Under the pieces are notes generated by a model. It had not been told where the DNA came from. It ran no database searches and saw only the letters and a program-made list of their open reading frames with translations. A stretch of DNA of 64,000 nucleotides from Balanoglossus misakiensis (Eukaryota > Hemichordata). How positions within the stretch are numbered: the first letter of the stretch is position 1; each line of letters opens with the position of its first letter. Where the stretch lies: the NCBI GenBank assembly GCA_040954595.2, contig CM082592.2:9858001-9922000 (forward strand). Reading direction: 5' to 3'. Below, one piece after another: positions 24,741 through 37,900 of the stretch. The position numbers and the translations under genes are program-made.

Positions 24741-27361
24741 TCAGTAGTAGATGTTGTCAGCCAGATGCATTCCTTGGACTGCTTTGCTGAGCTCTTCTTC
24801 AATTTTGTAGTGGTCCAGACTCATCTCGACGAACCTACTCACAGAGTGCTTCTGGAACTCTTGACTCCACTTGACGTCATTGTGAACTTCCAGTAGTGCC
24901 TTCTGGATTGCCTCTTTCTCAGCCTCTGAAATAGTGGAAGAGTGGGAGAAAAAGTTGAAGTGAGTCTGCTTTTTGCAGGATATCATTTCATTATTAGAGA
25001 CAATTTCACAAATTCCATTCATACTCATTAATTTGTGCCCATGGGACTCTGGTCCCTCTGACAGGACTCTGATTGGAAAGTGCACCCTCTACATTTTGTT
25101 TCTTTCGCAATGGCAAAGAACTTAGTAAAAACAAAAGCAACTCTTGCAATCCACCTCAAGAGGGCAGCACTCACCTGGAATTCTGGAATTGACAGCTATG
25201 GGATAAATGGGCAGCGGCCCAATTGAAGTCAATATGTGTAAATTCTTGGCTACCTCAGGGTCTTTCATTTGAACTGCTAAACAGTTGCTGTCAATGCTGG
25301 CTGCTTCCACTGTTTGGTCCAGGACCAGCTTGATAGAGTTTAAATGTGATCCTGGAACAGCAAAATATTAAAAGTAAAAATCAACAAATCCAGACAAAAC
25401 CATACAAGAAGTGTAACAATAATGCTGACACGACCGATCAAATTCAACATTGACTTGTATGATTTCTTGCATGAATAACACCCGAGTAAAAATACTCAAC
25501 AATTCAATGGAAATACAAATGCACAAAGTTAACGATTGATCTCAAACAAGAAAATTTATACACAAACTTACCAGAGTGCATGATATGGCCAAAGAAACTT
25601 GAATTTTCACCCATTTGCTTCAACATCCTCAGTGTAGAATAACAGCCACTGAGAGAATGGGCATCATTGTACGCCCACTTGCAACCCCGGAGGTTGATGA
25701 ACTCTTTAAAACGCTCTCTGTAGACAGATGGAAGAAGAAGAAAAACAAGATAAACGTTACTGGATGATGTTGCTTATCCCTGACTGTTTGCCATGGCAAC
25801 CACTGAGAGGAAGTATCTGATAAGGATTTTCTCATTGATAAGAGATTTGATCGAACAGATTTCTCGGAAATGTTATTCAGTGTGTGATGTGTATGTGCAT
25901 GTGTGATGTAATCTGGTATTTGTGATTGCAATGTGTCTGAAAAGTGTTTTTCAAGGCAACAGTCAACCCAGTGGTTACACAATGTGAATTTGAGGTAATA
26001 AATGTCTATTTTCCAGGCATAATCATGTACTAAACATCAGACTGTCTTTCATATTGGGAACTGTTTGAAAAAAGAATTTCAAAGAGTATGAACAATTGGT
26101 TGGTGAATTCTGTATAATACTGGCGGGATAGGAGTTTCTGTGGGCAATTTCCTTTTTCCACAATGCTATATCCGAAGCTGGGTAAGCTTTATAAAACTGG
26201 CAAATCACAACTTACTTGTTGTCAGCATGAATTATGACATCAGAGAAATAGACTGGTCTATTTTGTGCCCTTGGGTGCATGTACACTGGTCCAGCTTTGA
26301 GCAATTCTACCGGTGCCTTCTTGTCTCGTATCAAATTCATAAATGCTGAACTGCACATGAAACCTAAAAGAACCAACAAATGTATTGTATGAATGCAAAG
26401 CCATAGAGAAACAATTGCAGAAATGTTTTACAATTACACATTCAAAGGAAGTGAAAATAATGAACTTTTTTAATGTTCTGTTATATCCACATTTCACATG
26501 CTGCTCTGAAACCAACACTTGTAGATACGGCGTTCCCTCCAAAAGGGAAAAAATCCCAAGAATGTGATACCAAAAATTTATTGATTTATTGATTCATTCA
26601 TCAATAATTGATGAGGGCAGCTCATGATCATGTCTTAAGACTTGAGTTTTAAATTACAAAAATAAATTAAAGGGTATATAGATCACTAAAATCAATAAAA
26701 CCAATTTGACCTAATTATCACCTATGTGAATAGGGCTTGGTATGCTCTTGAGCATTAGTACATAAAATCACCAAGCGTACTCGATCAAATTTTAACAATT
26801 CATGCTGATTTCTTGCATCAAATTCAAAACAAATTCTCTGTTTCAGAAAGGTACAGCGACTTGATATTTGCATTAATTAAGTTTGACTAACGCACACTGT
26901 CGCCGGCAAAAATAAATTTGCTATACAACTGGTGGTGTTCAGTGAAAGTGGGTAATTGGGTCAAACTGAGGTTTATTGATCTCAGTAATCTAGTTTACCT
27001 ACTCACAGCTGCCTTTCTGGCTACCCAAATGCAAGTCACTGCGCAGGTATTGTGAAAGGTGTATAACTGATGCAAGAGCTAATACACACATTGTGCACAT
27101 TGGCAAATAAATCAATTTCAAGAAATTAACATTATAGGAAATTCCATCATAATCACCTATGTCAACATCGTCGTGTGTGAAAGGGTCGATTCTCTCTGGT
27201 GGTGGGCCAGACCATCGGTTTTCATAGATCAAATGCGCATCCTTGTTCAACTTCTCTTCCAGGTAATACATCACAGTCTGGAAGAACTCAATCGGAATAC
27301 TGGGAGCCAGGTAGGTGATGCATCGAAGTCTCCCACTCCGTCTTGCGTCTGTGTCATTCAT
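24741..27361 (-). CDS. PhnD-like periplasmic-type substrate-binding domain protein
   Basis: Five coding exons: 27361-27157, 26363-26216, 25717-25572, 25351-25175 and 24925-24741. They join through GT/AG introns to 286 residues. Family features in order are RCITYLAPSIP, WSGPPPERIDPF, DVDIGFMCS, RPVYFSDVI, KWAYNDAHSLSG, HSGSH, AASIDSN and GPLPIYP. These are hallmarks I associate with the phosphonate/phosphate ABC-transporter binding-protein (PhnD, type-2 periplasmic) fold of bacteria. The Ser-rich SLSG loop is where such proteins hold the oxyanion. No signal peptide or lipobox is visible, so a soluble intracellular protein is likely. The ligand is unknown. The start is set at the ATG at 27361: an acceptor lies 12 bases upstream, and the in-frame reading of the upstream exon meets TGA. 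The introns argue against bacterial contamination. Confidence 0.85.
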
Positions 27362-28371
27362 TGTGTTCTGTGGCTGTATTAAATAAAAAGAAGATAATTT
27401 ATAAATGGCTGCAGAGATGACGCATGGCTGGGTTTCTGTGGTCCAGTGGACCCAAAGCAAAGTTTTGATAATTCATGGCTTCTACAGATTCTCAGTACAT
27501 CAGACCTACAAGCAGATGGTTTTTGTGCTGCCGGACACGGACAGTCACAGACGTGTTGGCAGTGTCCATCTGATAACACTATCTCCAATAAGTCTGACAT
27601 CACTGCCAACATGTTTCTTTCTCATGAAGTGAACGGGAGGTTAGTCACGTATCTTCCACATGGTCTGTCAGACTGTGTATATGTCATCTGGGGAGCTATT
27701 CACAGTTTCGCCCGACCCTGCCCTTTGCAGTCGCCAAACTGATATGAATCTACGTCTCATCACAAATCATCGGATCTACCTGCAACACGTGGCATTTCTT
27801 TCTCAGCAGTCATACTGTTGGGGTAAACAACCTTTTCATGCTTGTAGGGCAGTGTGCCCTCTAACAGACATCAATTTGATGATTTCTAAAAATTGCATTC
27901 ATGCACAGATCTACGAAAGATGTAGTCTCTGCAGTGTGGAGAAATTATTTACTGACAGGTCTGAGTGTATAATGAATTTTTGATGAAATACATTCTCATG
28001 AAATGGACATTAAAATGGTGTCTATCCACATACATGTACATAATAGTTGCAGTATGGCCCTATATGCGCACCTGCTGTAGTGAGATGCAGATACATGTAT
28101 AAATGGTATACATGTACATATCTCTCTGTATGTCCATGATTATACTGAAATGTACACGTGTCTGTAGGTGGGTCACCACTTAATGCTGCCCCAGATACAC
28201 CAGGTCGGCGACCTGACATTTGCTGTCGTGTTTCACTGCAGAATCTCTCCACACTACAGAGTCTAGGAAAAAAAATTGTCTGGGTCTCGCTTGGCAAGTT
28301 CAACTTTGCAACGTCACAAAGGATGCCCTTTTCGGGTCATTGTGCTGGCAAATAAGTGAACTTGAACTTAC

Positions 28372-28560
28372 CTTTCAGTTCCGACGATCGTCGCGCAGAA
28401 TAATGGGTAGAGCCAAATCTGATGATGCTCGATCCACGCCGTCCGCTGATGTTTAACCCTCTTGGTGACGTAACGGACACCTGATCCAGCTGCTGATCAC
28501 AGAGTGATCGGTGACCGACAGTTGCACTTACTCGATCGTTGACCCTAACCGAGGTGAACA
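28372..28560 (-). other. Possible 5' noncoding exon of the PhnD-like gene
   Basis: On the minus strand, the sequence ending CTGAAAG is followed at 28371 by a near-consensus donor GTAAGT. The next acceptor on this strand is the ATACAG just upstream of the first coding exon at about 27373. Joining them puts a TGA just before the junction in the coding frame, so this exon would be untranslated leader. The exon's 5' limit is unknown. Confidence 0.45.
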
Positions 28561-28943
28561 TCCGGGGATTCGTGTCAGTTTAACTCCTTAGCAGCAGCCT
28601 TCCATCAATCAGCTCATTCGCGTTTGATGGGAGCACAGAAGAGTGTTTCATTAATTTTTGCACTGTGTAATTCAAGATCATTATATATGGATGAATGTAT
28701 TGAGATTTACGATGGCTGTAGACTTTTTTGTGACAGGGTAACCAAAGCAGCCATATTATAAATATTGGCAATTCAGGGCGTTCTTCATTACCAGGAAATC
28801 AATCTCAACGTACAGACACACAACCAGTGTTTATATCCCGTGTGAAATGGACAATTCTGTGATGTGACGATCGTGTTGATAATCAAGCTTCCGCGATGAT
28901 CTCCTAAGGTTGAGCGTCGAGGACTGGTCAGAAGTTACAAGGA
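28561..28943. promoter_or_regulatory. Head-to-head promoter region, PhnD-like gene (-) / SH2B (+)
   Basis: The two genes diverge from this segment. It holds no coding exon that I can support. The SH2B start ATG at 28944 lies at its right end. CpG density rises toward both ends. No TATA box or defined operator is seen. Confidence 0.4.
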
Positions 28944-31900
28944 ATGGAGAACGGTGGAGTCGGGAGCGGAGAAATAATTCCGACGGGAATGGACTGGGCA
29001 GAGTTTTGCGAAAATCACGCCCATATCGCTGCGGCAGAGTTTGCCAGACACTTCCGCCACTACATCACAGAGAATCCACAGTACGAGGAATCGGACGCTA
29101 GCAGTAAGTTTGCCCGCAGATACGTGGAACACTTCTTGGATCACTTCGAAGTCGAAGTGCATAAGGGCTTTAACACCACTGGGGACACAAGAGGGGCCCA
29201 TTTGAACGGCCGAAAGCTTGCCAGCGATCTGGACCTAAACAATGCACACTTAAAAGACGTAGTCTCAAATAATCAATCAGAGCATAGCTTACATTCCAAA
29301 GTGGATAAGGCGAAACCCCCAATGTCTTCCAAACTCGGGAAAAAACTGTCTTTTAGAAATATGAGAGAGACTGTCAGGGCGAAATTTCGGAGGCAGACTG
29401 CGGAAGACAGTGGGCATGCAAAATTACGACCGAAACACGATATTTTGAAAGAAGGAATTGTTAATCAACTTATTGGAGAAGATGTGAATGGGAGGAACAA
29501 GTGGGAAAAAAGTCGACTGATTCTTGTCAAGACAGATGGAGGTCACATGTTGGAGTTCTATAGTCCTCCTAAGGTGAGTCATTGCTCTTTCTTTTGCTAA
29601 AAAAAGTTTTGTGTGTGTGTGTGTGGTGATACCATTCCAAATAAGTTTAAAATCAAATGGATCGTTTTTCTTATCAGATAAATCAATGGAAAAATAGTTT
29701 CGGTGGATTAAAATTTCCCCAGAAACGACAAACATGTCGAAAGGCGATGAAAAAGAACACAAAACAACTCAGGGTTAAATGTTTTTTTTCTGACAGTTCT
29801 CTATTTTGCCTGGTTCACTGACAGACCTTTGATTTGTGTGTTTAACAGTTTATTAATTGCCAGTCACAATAAATATCTACTTGAAACTTAATGCAGTAAA
29901 GTTAATAAAAGTTAAAAAGAAATCTGGTATATCAAATGTTATTTCACGTAAGTGATACTGATACCCTTTAATGTTGGGAAAAGAATGAAATATCAGTATC
30001 ATAAAAGTTAAAATACATTAATATGTAAATTAGAGGCTAGTGTTGCTTTGCCAACCGTACCACCCATATTTCTTCATAGTCCAGACTTGTTGAACATGAT
30101 GTTTACATGTATTAGAGAAGACTTGTTTAGACTGCAGAAAGTGCCTGGTGGGGTAAATTCTTTAGGAAGATAGCATGGTTAGTGTTCAGTGGGTGTTTAT
30201 AATTTTGTTCCAGTTTAAACAGTGCAACTGTGGCTCTTATTATAGATATACAGCATCTGTGGAACTGATGAATGTCAACTACTAATTACACCCCTTCCAA
30301 TTACAATACCTGTCCTGACGACAAATTAATTTTCTTATCAATTTTGAATGAAATTGACATTGATTGATGTTACAGGAACAGCTGCATTGATGCATGGTTG
30401 CACGGCTCATAGTAAAGTGCTAAATGTTTAAATGTTAAGGGTTGCCAATTAATTAATCATCTATTTGACAAGTGTTGCTGTATTTCAAGGATAAATGCAA
30501 TTTGTGAAAGCACTTCCTGTCCTTGGACCATGTGACATTGACACTGCCATGGAGACAGTTACCATATTGACTCTATAGCACATGTGGTTCCAGTTTCACT
30601 TTTCCATGTTGGCTGTTTTTCCCATGCCTATATTGTACTTCTGTATTTGTTGAACGTTTCAGTGTTGTTCACACAGAGCTTACAAAAAAAAAAAACGATT
30701 TATCATCTTAATCCTGCGATTACTAATTGTCTGTTTCCTACCCACACACACGTACACCTATTAAATCTGGTACCACGTATGGTATACCTTGTAATGTCTA
30801 TCATTCATTTATTGTTTATTTCAACCACCACAGTCTTGTTATTGTTCAGAGATATGATTGGATCCAAATTATGAGATGACTGATTTATATCCTGAAATTA
30901 GGATAAATGTTTTTAAATTAAACGAGAGAAGCGTAGAAAAAAGTGAAAGCGCCCCCCTCCCCCATCACAACAACCCACTCATTTTCAATGATGTGACAGC
31001 TACTTCCTATCTTAGATGGATTACATTTCCTACATCCTGTAATATATTAAAATCCCATCGCTCATGTAAGACAATTTCCAATTTACTTTTAATTCAAGAT
31101 ACAAAGGGGAAAAGTAAACATGACGTCACGTTTTTAATCAATTGATATCTAATGTCCATTGTCATCACACTCCTAATATTCCATCAACTCCAGGTGTACT
31201 GAAGTTTACAAATGACAGGTTAGATGTTGCCATAGAAACATCTCTAGAGAACTGGAGATTTAATTCCAACTCTGCAACCCCAAGTGCTTTCACTCACCCT
31301 GGTTATTTTTCACCATTTTTTATCAGAATTTAATCAGAGCAGCTGCTTCTTTTGACAGACATGACGAATGAGACGCGTCTTCAAATTTACCCATCCATAC
31401 TGTTAAATTAATTTCCGCTTTCAGTTTTCGCCGGTGAATTTTACAGTCAGACTTGTCTCTTAGAAACAAGAATTAGTGTTAAACAGGACTTTGAAAAAAG
31501 CAGCCACTTGATTGGTCCTTGTCCAATTGTCTAACTACACGTACCTTCATATACTCGTACATGTTGGTATAGTTTCTATAACAGTATCATATATCAATGA
31601 TTCAGTTTTACTGTGAGAAAATAATTTGTAGTTGTTTGGAAATAAATTAATTCAACATCATACATGAAATATTTAAGGATCAAATGACCAGTAATAGAAA
31701 CCATTATGATCCTGATATACATGTACCACGTTTTTGTTACCTCTGACCTTTGGCAAAGGTCACTTTATGATAAGAATTTCTGACCTGTTGTATGGCTATG
31801 GCTCTCAGTGAAAATCTCCCTGAAAATTCAATTTGTCAGTATGCACTGAAATGTACTTTTGGGAGGCCAATGAACTGTTTTGAATTGTTGAACAGAAAAA

Positions 31901-34900
31901 CAGAACACTCCAAAGCTGTATTTGAATAATAGAAATTCAAAATGGTTTATAGTCTAGACAGGGTAAGTTTACCAGATGGCGTTACTATAATACTTGAATA
32001 ACAACGTGTCCTGCATCTTAATTATATTTTGTTTATAAAATATTCAACTATGATAGACTGAATTCCTGTGTGTCTTTGCATTCATATTGTTACACTATAG
32101 CTTCTATTCATATTTTATTATGCATACAATATGTATATTATTTGCCTGGATCCATTTAAAAATATGTTTAGAAATCTTTACTGTGTGCCATAGATGATAT
32201 TGTCAAATGATAGGTTTGTACATGGTCAAAAACAGGGATGAAAATACTTGTTTTTACATATTTCTGTCAATGTTCCCAGTCATGTCATATTTCACAAACA
32301 ACTGATTTTCATCGTAAGCATTCAACAACAAGGGAAACAGAATAACAGAAAAACACTTTTTTTACGTCCGTGGTTCAGTGTGACGTCATGCGCCAGTGAA
32401 GACGAAGGACAAAATATTGAAGATATGAGGGAAAACAATCATTCTTCTTTCACAACCTCTTCCAAGGATATCTTTTGGAGTGATCAGTTTTGCAAGGTAC
32501 CCTCTTTCAGAGAGGATTTTATCAAGTCTTTTAAGAACATCGTCAATAACACAGTGTACTTGGGTGTAGCCTAGTACATAATCTGCCCTGTCTTGGCTCT
32601 GCTAAACTATTTGACAGAGCCAAGAAAAGGTGAACTAACTTGGATTTTCAAGTTACAAACTACCTTTATACCGTGTGGATATGCCTATGGGTGGTCTTGT
32701 TACACTACTGTGTATATACAGTGCAGCAAGGCGTACAACAGCCCCAGGGCAGTGTTACTGTTGCAATAAAAGGACGTATAATGTGAATCAATGGATGGGG
32801 TGAAGGTGAAGCTGCATTCAAAAGATAATTTGTAAAACCATTGCATGACGATGAATATGATGACCCAAGGGGTCTAAATCTACGTATTCGCATAAAGTGC
32901 TGACGCATCTAACCCTCGTTAGATCACCATAAACCCGTTTGCAGGCTATAAAACTTCATGCGTCTCACAAAGAATTGTATACTTTATGAACTCTTTTCAT
33001 GCCGAGACTGTCAGATTTCTTGTTAAATTTATGAAGGAAAAAATACATGCGACTTGGTTACTGGTTTGTTTCAGATATGACCTAGACGTAGAAGCAGTCA
33101 ATGTACAAAGTATAATTAGAATGGAGATATTATTTACATGTTCACCTCATTGGGCTTTAAGTATGGTTGAATGCATCACCTAATTGGAATTTGTTTTTCA
33201 TGACTTGTGCACTGAAAAAAATTTATCTACACCCCACCATAATCGTGACAAATTGAATAGAGGACAGGTTCATTTTTCAATTTTGGAGCGATCAATGAAA
33301 ATCATGTGAATATTTCTAAGAATTACAACGAATTATGTTCCCTTTCAGGAGCAATATTTTGTGAATCAGAATTGATTGGGATTTGTTTGTCTGCTGGGCT
33401 TTGCAGCATTCTGACCTTTAGACCTGCATTCATTGATACGTGGTTGGCAATTTCCTGGTTTGAGACAAAAAGTTGAAAACCTCTTTGGTATTGTTCATTG
33501 TAAATATGTTGGACCTATTATCAATACACTTTGCAAATGCTGGGTTGGCGCACAAAAATTCTGAGCATTCAACATGCTTTCGGGATTAGATCAAGAAATT
33601 CTGGTCAATTTACAAGACAAGTATGTAACAAAAATCAAACAACATGAGAGAAATGCTGGTTAGTGAGCACTATAATCATGAGTGAACAGCATTGGAAGGT
33701 CTGTGAGTGTTATAGATTAAACTCTGCAAAACGAAATCAATATTCTCATGACATAGTAGCTTTACATTAGCTATGTCTCTCTGTCATAATTATTTGATAT
33801 TCTCAATGTATACTGGAAATCATTGATTGACATGAAGTGCTACTTTCAGAATATTACAGGTGCCTTGATATGTAAATTCATTGGAGACAATAGCTGTAAA
33901 TTTGCCTATCCAGGGTCCTATTTAAATAACAAAAGGAAATGTCGGCATTAAAAAATTGCACTCAGGAAGGGGTTTCGTAAGGTCAAAATGGTATGAATCA
34001 TGGCCTATGCGTATCATGTACAATACAAGCACAAAAACAATTTCACAAGAAAATTTTGAAATGTATGGTAAGTTGACATTGTGATATATGAATCATGTTT
34101 TTGAAATGAACATACACCTGCATTGGTGTACTGTAGGACAATAAATTACACGTTTTTCCTGATTGAAAGTTAAACAGGATGGCTTTTGAAGAGAGGAAAT
34201 GGCTGAGTGACAGTTGCTAAGGAGCAAAGGCCAATATCCATGACGATTGACGCCAGGGCAGATATTCTTGTATTTAAAATTCATAGACCCCAGTGTGTGT
34301 TCCATTCTCGATGTGCTGTTTTGATGTAATTGTTACTTATATGTGAGCTGTAAATTGGGAAAATTGCGCGAAAATGAGTAAAAAAACAGCATCAGCTGTG
34401 CTGGTCTTTTAAAAATTTGCATCACAACAAGAGATAATGAGAAAAAAGCTCTAAAGTAGTCTCTTAGCAGATCAGATTGGCAGAGGCCAATCCAAGATGC
34501 ATCTACGAAAACAAGACATTTATTTTACTTCTGTGCAGTCACAGAGATAAATCATGCCTGCAGGCCAAGTCAGCTTGTTTGCTTCTCTTAATCGTGTAAG
34601 TTGTTTGCCATTTCAGAGAGCGTTTAAGATGTAGAGTCTGTTCTCGAGACGCTTCCTGCCACGTCTCCTGAATCAGTACAAATCATCTCGTCAGCCGTGC
34701 CATCATCATCAATTCTGACACAGTGCCATCGATGCACCCGTGTCTAGACTGAAAGCATAATCACTGATGAAGAAAGGGCACTTCAGGGCATGATGTAATG
34801 CAAAGCTTACGGAAAAATAAAAATAGAATATTGTTTTTATAGTTCCTTTTCTATAACAGTTGCACCATTATTGTACTTTCATTAACCACCATATACACGT

Positions 34901-37900
34901 TAGAAAGAAAATATAATTTTTAAAACAAAATTAAATGGCGTATTTTGGCAACAGCTTTATGAATAAATTGATAATAAATTGACAACAATGTGCAAAATTT
35001 AACAGATAAGAGCTCAGGGTGACAGAATTAATGTCACCTCAAATGTTCCCTGTGTCTGCCAAGTCCCATGAATCAACTGCATCTGCATATCACATGAATA
35101 GCACAGGAGGTGTTTTCAGACCTTCTAGTAAAACCGTCAGCTTAGCAGCATTAAAACGCAGCCATGCTAAATTACGGCTACAAAGAATATAGCCTGTCAC
35201 CCCTTTTCATGTATGCGAGTCACGTCGCAGTCTCTCCCCGCTCTTGTTGGCCTGTTTACACAGATGAAGCCTTTATTGCTTTGACATTTAGGTGCCTTTT
35301 GGGTGAATCTCATCCATAGATCACACCTAAATGATAACACCATTACATGTTTTTTACGCTCATCAGCAAACTCTGCCAGTTTTGCCACAAGATTTGACTG
35401 TCTCAAGCAAATGCCGAGTTTATTTTACATTTCGTGGAGTGGAGTCAAGGACTAAGGCTCTTTATTATAGAAGCTGACGCACAACAAACATTATTCCATT
35501 GTTTAGGGGGAGGGTTATGAGCTCATTTATTTTGTGCATACGTCAAATGATGGAAATACTAGTTTGTTCCATCAGTCAGTTCATCCCAACGAAGTATAGC
35601 TAACTTCACAGATGAGTTAAAATTGCAATGTTTACTGATAGTACGTACACAGCTCACCCATGTGGGCTTATCTGCCCCCACAAGCATCCCTGACGTCAGA
35701 GCTGCTTGCTGTTCAGACCAGAGTGTGTCCATTTCAAGGTCACTTCTTCTGTTTCCCTCTGTGTCACAGATTTAACACTTCCTCAGTGAAGATGTCAGCG
35801 CTATAGTCGTAAATCAGCTGACAGCAAGCACTGTTTGATGCTCAAGGATTTACAAGTGCCTCTTGCCCATACAAAGCCTGACATCTCCAAAAAACAAATA
35901 CAATACACTTAGATTTTTTGAAGGTTAAGAATGACACTTTTTGTTGCTAGTTATTTTTTATTGTAAAAAGTCACCAGATCCTGTTTATGTATACTAGTGC
36001 GTCAGTCATAAAAGAGGAGTTTCAGAATACATGTATACTGTAAAGGGTTTCATGTTATTTATATCTCATAAACATGAAGCCTAATATTTGGCCTCCATGT
36101 GGTCCCTTTAATTGGTCTATCTTGTCTTGTTTTGCTATCCTATCCCTTGGTCTATCTTGTCTTGTTTTGCTATCCTATCCCTTGGTCTATCTTGTCTTGT
36201 TTTGCTATCCTATCCCTTGGTCTATCTTGTCTTGTTTTGCTATCCTATCCCTTGGTCTATCTTGTCTTGTTTTGCTATCCTATCCCTTGGTCTATCTTGT
36301 CTTGTTTTGCTATCCTATCCCTTGGTCTATCTTGTCTTGTTTTGCTATCCTATCCCTATCTTAAAATGAACCATATTTGCATCTTTGTTTACCACACAAG
36401 AGGATTGTTAAAAACTGAATGGGTGTTTTGCTCATGACTTGCTCGTAGAAGTCCATGAACCAATATCGTGACCTTGGCCACATCTACTCAAGTTGCTGCG
36501 ACCCGATCATGACCATGATCACATATGTAGGTGTTGATACTGCGACCCTTTGATGATCTAAACTTGACCTTCACAGATGACTTTTTCACCAGGAGATTTG
36601 CCAAGAATCGATTGTTATTTTAATGTGTGTGAACTGATGTGTATATCATTATTTTGGGGTTTTTTTCTTCGTTCTGTCAGGCACACAAGCCCAAAAATGG
36701 GATATTTTGTTTCCTGATAAAGGAGGCCAGAGAAACTACTGCTTTAGAGCTGCCTGATACAGAGAATACATTTGTACTGAAGGTAGGATTTTTTATACAT
36801 TTGAAATGCAGAATTCTGGGTTTTCTCAATGTAGAATTATATCTTGTCTAAAGAACATTCATAGTCTTCATCCCTAACCCCTACCGGCAGTTGTGTGCCC
36901 GAACTAAAACAAGCTGGGTGAAGCTAGCCAGCAGGAATGTTATTTCAACAAGAATGTCACACTTGAAAACAGAGGCAGACTCGTGTTCATAACATTTATA
37001 TCCTATGTAAACATCTTGATTTGTTTATCGACAGACGGAGAACAAAATGGAATATGTAATAGAAGCAACCAATGTACCAGAAATGAGGGTTTGGTTGAAC
37101 ATGATTAAAGACTCCATCAAGAAGGATTATGAAAACAATCAGCTCAATCGAAGGTATGTCAAAACTCTCTCTCCCTTCCCCCACTCTCCCTAGTCAATAT
37201 TACACCTGCTCTCTGATTGGTCGAGAACATTTCCAGTATGAAACATACACCCCAGTTGATCCAGTTTCATTTATTGACCTATCTATTTATCAGACAATAT
37301 TTTGGAACATACATCAAAGTCTCTTTCATAATTTTACAGCACGTGATTTTCCACACGTGCTAAAAAACAGGGGTGACTGGCCGCTGCGACATGGATATTG
37401 TAACTTTATACAAATCTTTATCTCAAGTATGCCTAAGTGTAAACGTGTAAATCTTGGCAGTGTTTTGAGTTTCATGAAAACCTTGTTGATGCTGGCAGAC
37501 ACTCCAGACATTCAAGCACTTTTCAGACCTAATCCCCTCTGCATCTTGTGTTAACATCAAAGAAGGGGAAACCTTTTGACTTTGAGTGAATTAGGTCAAT
37601 TGCCATGAGCAACGTAAGCAGATAGCCAGCTTGTTGATTCAATAAGCATGATGTCCCCCATGTGTTAAACATTGAAGTTTGTTGTTGAGATATGACTGTC
37701 TCTCTCAGGGACGTGTTGCAGAAAAATACGAGTGACCTTATTACCATATTTTGTTCGAGCTTGCATTGAATCATTCTGAAAAGGGAAATTTGTGTTCACT
37801 ATCTTGTTTAAGAAACCATTCTTTTCAATGAATTTGACATTAGTAAATGGGAGAGCTCACCCTCTAAAAGTCAAAGTACTACATGGTGAGCCATCTTTAT

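Larger units (their letters stand above)
29574..36680 (+). other. SH2B intron 1 (7.1 kb)
   Basis: A large AT-rich intron bounded by AAG/GTGAGT and TGTCAG/GC. It holds a GT repeat near 29610, a perfect 11-bp hairpin at 32591-32625 and the 35-bp minisatellite at 36114-36357. The stretch 34350-34760 is less repetitive and has mixed motif content that could be regulatory. No nested gene is supported on either strand. Confidence 0.75.

Noticed and set aside
36074-36437. Three overlapping open frames rich in CLVLLSYP
   Set aside because: They are the three readings of the 35-bp minisatellite, not a membrane protein.
37129-37554. 141-codon open frame overlapping SH2B exon 3
   Set aside because: Runs through the exon 3 donor into intron 3 in a different frame from SH2B; no independent support.
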